From contig JAQUYZ010000022.1 in the NCBI GenBank assembly GCA_028691625.1, positions 1 through 10,793 of the forward strand: a stretch of DNA of 10,793 nucleotides, in the 5' to 3' direction. The notes below the pieces were generated by a model. The model was not told where the DNA came from. It was given only the letters and a program-made list of their open reading frames with translations, and did not search any database. Positions 6,982-10,793 of the stretch are shown one piece after another (position 1 is the first letter of the stretch; every line of letters begins with the position of its first letter). The position numbers and the translations under genes are program-made. The stretch comes from Eubacteriales bacterium. Its GTDB lineage: Bacteria > Bacillota > Clostridia > Peptostreptococcales > Anaerovoracaceae.

Positions 6982-7518
6982 TTATTCGTTCTTTTTGTTC
7001 TTGCCCTTTGCCGTCGGGGTTTTTTCCTTCAGCAGATCCAGCAGCTTTTCGCAGGCCAGCTTGTGCGCATAGCTGGAAATTGCCAACCGAAGCGCGGTGG
7101 CAGCGAGCTGCTCCTTGGAATTATCTTCTTCGAGTCGCTCCGCTGTTTCGCGGAAAGCTTCTTCCATCGTTACAAGATATTCCTCATAAAACCCCTGAAC
7201 ATCTGCAATATTGGGCTGAAGCTTCAACAGGTCATCGGTCTCGCCTACGCTGAGCACCTGCTTCAGCGAGCAGATCGCAGTCAGATAAACCAGGTGGTCC
7301 TTCGTATATTTCTTTCCGTTTGCACGGGGCAAAAGTCCGCTCTTAATGTAATTGTTGATCATTGCACCCGTAAGCTGCGCGCCTTCCGGCTGAAGCGAAT
7401 GCTGACGCTTCATATAGCTCAATACCTGATCTCTGTACAACTCGATGTCCGGCAAGCTATCCCAGCCGGCGGGTTGTTCCAAAGAAAGCCTTTCTATCAG
7501 TTCCTTTAATTCCTTCAT
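6982..7518 (-). CDS. DUF1836 helix-turn-helix protein, probable transcriptional regulator
   Basis: This 178-residue soluble protein resembles the DUF1836 family (B. subtilis YkrK type), whose members are treated as DNA-binding regulators. Residues about 49-82 (LTGAMINNYIKSGLLP, then GKKYTKDHLVYLTAI) look like a MerR-like winged helix-turn-helix. The rest is helical, with an acidic middle and a lysine-rich C-terminal tail (TAKGKNKKNE). Translation starts at ATG 7518 with only a weak GGGG nine bases upstream. It is transcribed divergently from the SGNH hydrolase and lies 108 bases before the Lgt-like gene on the same strand, so either side could be its target. A 12-mer overlapping its own start codon is repeated in inverted orientation in the shared promoter region, which hints at autoregulation. 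The assignment rests on the pattern of the HTH and the overall architecture. Confidence 0.75.
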   Translation of the reverse strand: MKELKELIERLSLEQPAGWDSLPDIELYRDQVLSYMKRQHSLQPEGAQLTGAMINNYIKSGLLPRANGKKYTKDHLVYLTAICSLKQVLSVGETDDLLKLQPNIADVQGFYEEYLVTMEEAFRETAERLEEDNSKEQLAATALRLAISSYAHKLACEKLLDLLKEKTPTAKGKNKKNE

Positions 7519-7558
7519 ATTTCAATACCCCAGTCTTTTCGTTGTTACACACGGTATA

Positions 7559-7586
7559 ATTTTACCACAATAAGGCAAAGATTCAA
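7559..7586 (-). promoter_or_regulatory. Candidate promoter of the DUF1836 gene
   Basis: Minus-strand TTGAAT (7586-7581) and TAAAAT (7564-7559) are separated by 16 bases. They match the sigma-A boxes at 4 and 5 of 6 positions. The start of transcription would lie near 7552, about 35 bases before the ATG. Confidence 0.5.
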
Positions 7587-7603
7587 CTGAAAAAATAGTC
7601 CCG

Positions 7604-7659
7604 CAAATCACACAAATCACGGGCAGCCGTGAACTATATTGAAATATGTGTTGAAATAT
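7604..7659. promoter_or_regulatory. Operator-like repeats in the divergent intergenic region
   Basis: Three repeat signals are packed here. CAAATCAC occurs twice in tandem (7604-7611 and 7613-7620). TCACGG (7617-7622) and CCGTGA (7627-7632) form a perfect inverted repeat around GCAG. TTGAAATAT occurs at 7639-7647 and 7651-7659, the second overlapping the -35 box of the hydrolase promoter. Together they suggest one or more regulator binding sites, though none matches a regulon I can name. Confidence 0.45.
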
Positions 7660-7679
7660 TATGAATTGCATAATATAAT
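7651..7679 (+). promoter_or_regulatory. Sigma-A promoter of the SGNH hydrolase
   Basis: TTGAAA (7651-7656) and TATAAT (7674-7679) have a 17-base spacer and match the consensus at 11 of 12 positions. Transcription would start near 7686, giving a leader of about 44 bases. Surrounding AT-rich sequence may add UP-element character. Confidence 0.75.
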
Positions 7680-7729
7680 AATGATTATTACATTATAAGG
7701 TATTTTGGTTCAGGTGAGGGTATGGAAAG

Positions 7730-8407
7730 ATGATAAATTCAGTTTGCATTTTTGGTGATTCCGTGGCAAAGGGGGTCGTCTTTGACAGGGTCAAAAACAA
7801 ATACAGTCTTCTCAAGGAAAGCTTTGCAAATATCGTGGAGCGACAGCAGAACATTTCCATTTTTAATTTTGCCCGTTTCGGCTGTACCATCTCCATAGGA
7901 AGTGAAATTTTAAAACGTCACGAAAGTGAATTGAACCGCTTTGACTACACCCTTCTGGAATTCGGCGGCAATGATTGTGATTATAACTGGGCGGAGATTT
8001 CCAAAGATCCGTTGGGGCAGCATATCTGCAATACACCGATTCCCCTTTTCCGGGAAAAATATATAGAACTCATCAGCCGGGTGCTGCAGAACGGCGGAAG
8101 GCCAATCCTGCTGAATCTGCCTCCAATCGATCCGAAGCGATACTTTCAATGGGTCAGCAGAGGACTTAACAGGAAAAACATTTTGGCATATCTCGGTGAG
8201 ATCGAAACCATCTACCGATGGCAGGAAATGTACAGCAAAGCTGTTGAAGATCTGGCCGCAGAAATAAAAATTCCTTTGATCGATATCCGATCCGGATTTT
8301 TCAATAGAAAGAACTTCAACTATTACTTGTGCGCAGACGGGATCCATCCAAACGAAAAAGGTCATCTGCTGATATCGAAAGCAATCCGCGAAAAAGCATT
8401 TTTATAA
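7730..8407 (+). CDS. SGNH/GDSL-family hydrolase, cytosolic
   Basis: This 225-residue esterase-like enzyme of the SGNH superfamily hydrolyses ester or acetyl bonds of lipids, sugars or thioesters. All four signature blocks are present: FGDS with the nucleophile Ser11, the block II glycine near Gly51 (ARFGC), GGND at 79-82 with Asn81 for the oxyanion hole, and DGIHPN at 203-208 with Asp203 and His206. Catalysis is therefore probably intact. There is no signal peptide or membrane segment, so it should act in the cytoplasm. GAGGG nine bases before the ATG supports the start; the ATG at 7722 is out of frame and stops at once. It has its own promoter and terminator, so it is monocistronic, and nothing around it identifies the substrate. 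Confidence 0.88.
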   Translation: MINSVCIFGDSVAKGVVFDRVKNKYSLLKESFANIVERQQNISIFNFARFGCTISIGSEILKRHESELNRFDYTLLEFGGNDCDYNWAEISKDPLGQHICNTPIPLFREKYIELISRVLQNGGRPILLNLPPIDPKRYFQWVSRGLNRKNILAYLGEIETIYRWQEMYSKAVEDLAAEIKIPLIDIRSGFFNRKNFNYYLCADGIHPNEKGHLLISKAIREKAFL

Positions 8408-8422
8408 ATGCTTTTTCATTTT
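8390..8422 (+). terminator. Terminator overlapping the hydrolase stop codon
   Basis: GAAAAAGCATTT (8390-8401) pairs perfectly with AAATGCTTTTTC (8406-8417) around a TTAT loop, followed by ATTTT. The stop codon TAA (8405-8407) lies in the loop and the top of the 3' arm, and the last five codons form the 5' arm. The stem is AU-rich but 12 bp long. Confidence 0.7.
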
Positions 8423-8444
8423 TCCCGGCTGCTTTAAATTTCTT

Positions 8445-8473
8445 TTGCCGCTATATTCCCGTCATGTTACAAT
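8445..8473 (+). promoter_or_regulatory. Candidate promoter of mutY
   Basis: TTGCCG (8445-8450) and TACAAT (8468-8473) have a 17-base spacer and match the sigma-A boxes at 4 and 5 of 6. A second TATAAT at 8481-8486 lacks a -35 box at the right distance. A small hairpin, TCAGCA/TGCTGA (about 8511-8526), lies in the resulting leader before the start codon. Confidence 0.55.
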
Positions 8474-8547
8474 GTACTCATATAATTGATGTGTGTATGA
8501 TGTCAAGCGGCTCAGCAGCGTTGCTGACGGAAAAGAGAACGGAATCT

Positions 8548-9684
8548 ATGAAACAGACAGCAAAAGTGAACGAGCAGCTATTTAAGGTGGTTTCCCCGCT
8601 GCTGCAATGGTATGACAGCCATGCCCGAATCCTCCCCTGGAGGGAAAACCCCGAGCCGTATGCAGTATGGATCTCTGAAATCATGCTTCAGCAGACCCGG
8701 GTGGAGGCGGTCAAGCCCTATTTTGACCGCTGGATGAAGGCATACCCGGATCTATCCTCCCTGGCAGGGGCTGATGAGGAGGAAGTGCTGAAGCTCTGGG
8801 AAGGCCTGGGGTATTACAGCCGGGTACGGAATATTCACAAAGCTGCCAGACTCGTCATGAAAAATCACGGCGGCAGTCTGCCACCCTCTTTTTCGGGTCT
8901 TCTCAGACTGCCCGGTATTGGAGAATATACGGCAGGAGCGATCGGTTCCATAGCGTTTCGGCTGCCCGTACCCTGCGTGGACGGCAATGTGCTCCGGGTG
9001 GTTGCAAGGCTAACCGCGGAGAAGGCGGATGTCAGCACCGCAGCGGCAAAAAAGCAGTTCACGGAGTGGGTTGCTGCGATCATACCGACGGAGCGGCCCG
9101 GAGATTTCAACCAGGCGATGATGGAGCTGGGTGCAACAGTCTGCCTTCCCAACGGCTTTCCAAAGTGCGAGCTCTGTCCCGTCTCGTTTCTTTGTGAGGC
9201 CAGGCTTCAAAACTGTGTGACTGAGTTCCCCGTAAAGAGCGCAAGGCCTGCGCGAAAAGTGGAAAAAAGAACTGTTCTGGTCCTGCTGGATGAGACAGGT
9301 TCCGTATTGAAAACAGCGCTCAGAAGAAGGCCGGACCGCGGATTGCTTGCCGGCTTATGGGAATTCCCCAATGTCGAGGGAGAACTTTCTGCGGAGGAGG
9401 TTTCCCAAATTCTCCATTCTGCAGGACTGACAAGCCCGGCTCTTGTAAAATTAAAAAAGGCAAAACATATTTTCACCCATATCCAGTGGGAAATGACAGG
9501 TTATCTTGCCGTGGTGGATCATGCGGCTTCCCTGCCCGGAGCTTCTGAGAAAGCAGACTCCGATCTCCATTGGGTCGGCATCGATCAGCTGGAGACGAAG
9601 CTCGCATTGCCTGCAGCCTTTAAACCCTATTACCAAAATATAAAATGCTTTATAAACAAGGAGTTGCGGTATGAATCTAATTAA
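8548..9684 (+). CDS. mutY: A/G-specific adenine DNA glycosylase MutY
   Basis: This 378-residue base-excision repair enzyme removes adenine mispaired with 8-oxoguanine or guanine. The catalytic glutamate is Glu44 in WISEIMLQQT. The helix-hairpin-helix is LLRLPGIGEYTAGAIG (118-133), followed by the catalytic aspartate Asp145 in CVDGNVLRV. Four cysteines (199, 207, 210, 216) would hold the [4Fe-4S] cluster; the first spacing is seven residues instead of the six of E. coli MutY. Residues about 235-370 form the NUDIX-like C-terminal domain that recognises 8-oxoguanine, with GLWEFPN at 269-275 and FTH at 309-311. The frame opens at 8329, but that would place the start inside the hydrolase gene and upstream of the promoter. 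ATG 8548 matches the usual MutY N-terminus, although its ribosome binding site (a GGA just upstream) is weak. It is probably cotranscribed with the pyrophosphatase 47 bases downstream. Confidence 0.95.
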   Translation: MKQTAKVNEQLFKVVSPLLQWYDSHARILPWRENPEPYAVWISEIMLQQTRVEAVKPYFDRWMKAYPDLSSLAGADEEEVLKLWEGLGYYSRVRNIHKAARLVMKNHGGSLPPSFSGLLRLPGIGEYTAGAIGSIAFRLPVPCVDGNVLRVVARLTAEKADVSTAAAKKQFTEWVAAIIPTERPGDFNQAMMELGATVCLPNGFPKCELCPVSFLCEARLQNCVTEFPVKSARPARKVEKRTVLVLLDETGSVLKTALRRRPDRGLLAGLWEFPNVEGELSAEEVSQILHSAGLTSPALVKLKKAKHIFTHIQWEMTGYLAVVDHAASLPGASEKADSDLHWVGIDQLETKLALPAAFKPYYQNIKCFINKELRYESN

Positions 9685-9731
9685 GACCAAATCCCGAAAC
9701 GACCTGAGCCGGATTGGGGGAGAAAAAGAGA

Positions 9732-10793
9732 ATGAGTAGAAAAGTATTAGTGATCGGACATAAAAATCCGGATACAGACTCCATCTGTTCGGCGATTGCT
9801 TACGCAAATCTGAAGAATCAGCTCTCAGAGGTTGAGCATATTCCGAAGAGAGCAGGAGATCTCAGCGACGAGACAAAATTTGTGCTGGAGAAATTCCATG
9901 TGGATGCTCCGGATTATATACAGGATGTCGGAACCCAAGTCAAGGATATCGATATTCGCAAAACAGAAGGCGTGCATAACGGAATTTCCTTAAAAAAGGC
10001 CTGGAATCTGATGCGCGACCAGAATGTTGCAACCTTGCCTGTTACCGCCGATAAGAGGCTGGAAGGACTGATCTCGGTCAAGGATATCGCCACCGCCAAC
10101 ATGGATATCTACGATAACCGGATCCTTGCCACTGCAAAAACCAGCTATAAAAACATCCTGGAAACTCTGAACGGAACCATGCTTGTCGGAGAAGAAAACG
10201 ATATCGTGGAGAACGGTAAAATCCTGATTGCAGCCTCTAATCCCGATACGCTGGAAAGCTTCATTGATCCCGGTGACATCATTATCCTGAGCAACAGGTA
10301 TGAAGCTCAGCTCTGTGCCATTGAGATGGGCGCCGGCTGTATCATCGTCTGTACCGGTGCTGCCGTTTCCATGACCATTAAAAAATTGGCATCGGAAAAG
10401 GGGTGCCATATCATCAGCACGCCTTATGATACCTATATTGTGGCTCGGCTGATCAACCAGAGCACACCGATCTGCTATTTCATGAGAAAAGAAAATCTCA
10501 TTACCTTTGATACCGATGATTTTACTGAGGATGTCAAAGGGGTCATGGCGAAGGTCAGGCACCGGGATTTTCCCGTACTGGATGTTCACGGCGATTATTT
10601 CGGCATGATTTCCAGAAGATCTCTTCTGGATGTTCAAAAGAAGCGGATTATTCTGATGGACCACAATGAAAAATCCCAGGCGGTGGATGGACTGGAGACA
10701 GCCGAAATCACAGAGATCATCGATCATCACAGACTGGGAAGCCTGGAAACCATCTCGCCTGTATTCTTCCGCAATCAGCCGGTGGGCTGTACG
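9732..10793 (+). CDS. Manganese-dependent inorganic pyrophosphatase with CBS and DRTGG domains (3' end outside window)
   Basis: The first 354 codons of a family II (DHH) pyrophosphatase are present; the frame is open at the window edge. The enzyme hydrolyses pyrophosphate to phosphate in the cytoplasm and pulls biosynthetic reactions forward. Metal-binding motifs are GHKNPDTDSICSA at 9-21, MDHNE at 309-313 and DHHRLG at 331-336. An insert between the first motif and the rest of the DHH domain holds a CBS domain (about 73-126), a DRTGG-like region (about 140-240) and a second CBS domain (about 252-305). In family members of this layout, adenine nucleotides bound to the CBS pair control activity. 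The missing part should be the DHHA2 domain. A GGGGGAG about nine bases upstream supports the ATG. It probably shares a transcript with mutY. Confidence 0.93.
   Translation, partial: MSRKVLVIGHKNPDTDSICSAIAYANLKNQLSEVEHIPKRAGDLSDETKFVLEKFHVDAPDYIQDVGTQVKDIDIRKTEGVHNGISLKKAWNLMRDQNVATLPVTADKRLEGLISVKDIATANMDIYDNRILATAKTSYKNILETLNGTMLVGEENDIVENGKILIAASNPDTLESFIDPGDIIILSNRYEAQLCAIEMGAGCIIVCTGAAVSMTIKKLASEKGCHIISTPYDTYIVARLINQSTPICYFMRKENLITFDTDDFTEDVKGVMAKVRHRDFPVLDVHGDYFGMISRRSLLDVQKKRIILMDHNEKSQAVDGLETAEITEIIDHHRLGSLETISPVFFRNQPVGCT

Noticed and set aside
8329..8547. N-terminal extension of MutY overlapping the SGNH hydrolase
   Set aside because: It would start within the previous gene, before its terminator and before the mutY promoter, and adds residues not found in MutY.
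9990..10730. A 246-codon minus-strand open frame
   Set aside because: It is a shadow of the pyrophosphatase gene, whose motifs and domain order are clear on the plus strand.

Overview
The window looks like chromosomal DNA of an anaerobic Bacillota, most likely class Clostridia. The reasons are AGGAGG-type ribosome binding sites, sigma-A promoters with TTGACA/TATAAT boxes, rho-independent terminators, an S-layer-homology (SLH) surface protein, a DUF1836 regulator, and an inorganic pyrophosphatase of the CBS-containing type common in Clostridia. This placement is inferred from gene families, not from a marker gene. No tRNA, rRNA, CRISPR array, insertion sequence or phage gene was seen.

Layout, left to right. 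Bases 1-398 hold no gene but contain several inverted repeats, including a 50-base three-step hairpin just before an NCS1-family nucleobase/hydantoin-type permease (399-1979, +). After its terminator, a perfect consensus promoter drives a HerA/YjgR-like DUF853 ATPase (2182-3714, +). A strong hairpin at 3751-3785 closes this gene and the convergent minus-strand genes. Reading leftward on the minus strand are a DUF1836 helix-turn-helix protein (7518-6982), a cysteine-rich Lgt-like membrane protein (6873-6079), and a secreted protein with two Ig-like repeats and three SLH domains (6086-3810). The last two overlap by 8 bp and are probably translationally coupled. A 211-base divergent promoter region, rich in repeats, separates DUF1836 from a cytosolic SGNH/GDSL hydrolase (7730-8407, +). 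Then come the DNA repair glycosylase MutY (8548-9684, +) and the start of a CBS-DRTGG manganese-dependent pyrophosphatase (9732 to the window end, +), probably in one transcript.

How the genes may work together. Most are stand-alone housekeeping or transport functions. The one pair that looks like a dedicated unit is the Lgt-like membrane protein with the SLH surface protein: a variant of the lipoprotein acyltransferase fold made from the same message, immediately before an exported wall-binding protein that has a cysteine just past its signal segment. This suggests envelope processing or display, possibly under the DUF1836 protein, but that is inference. Other signals worth attention are the structured permease leader, the repeated 12-mer around the DUF1836 start, and the palindrome inside the HerA-like gene's promoter.
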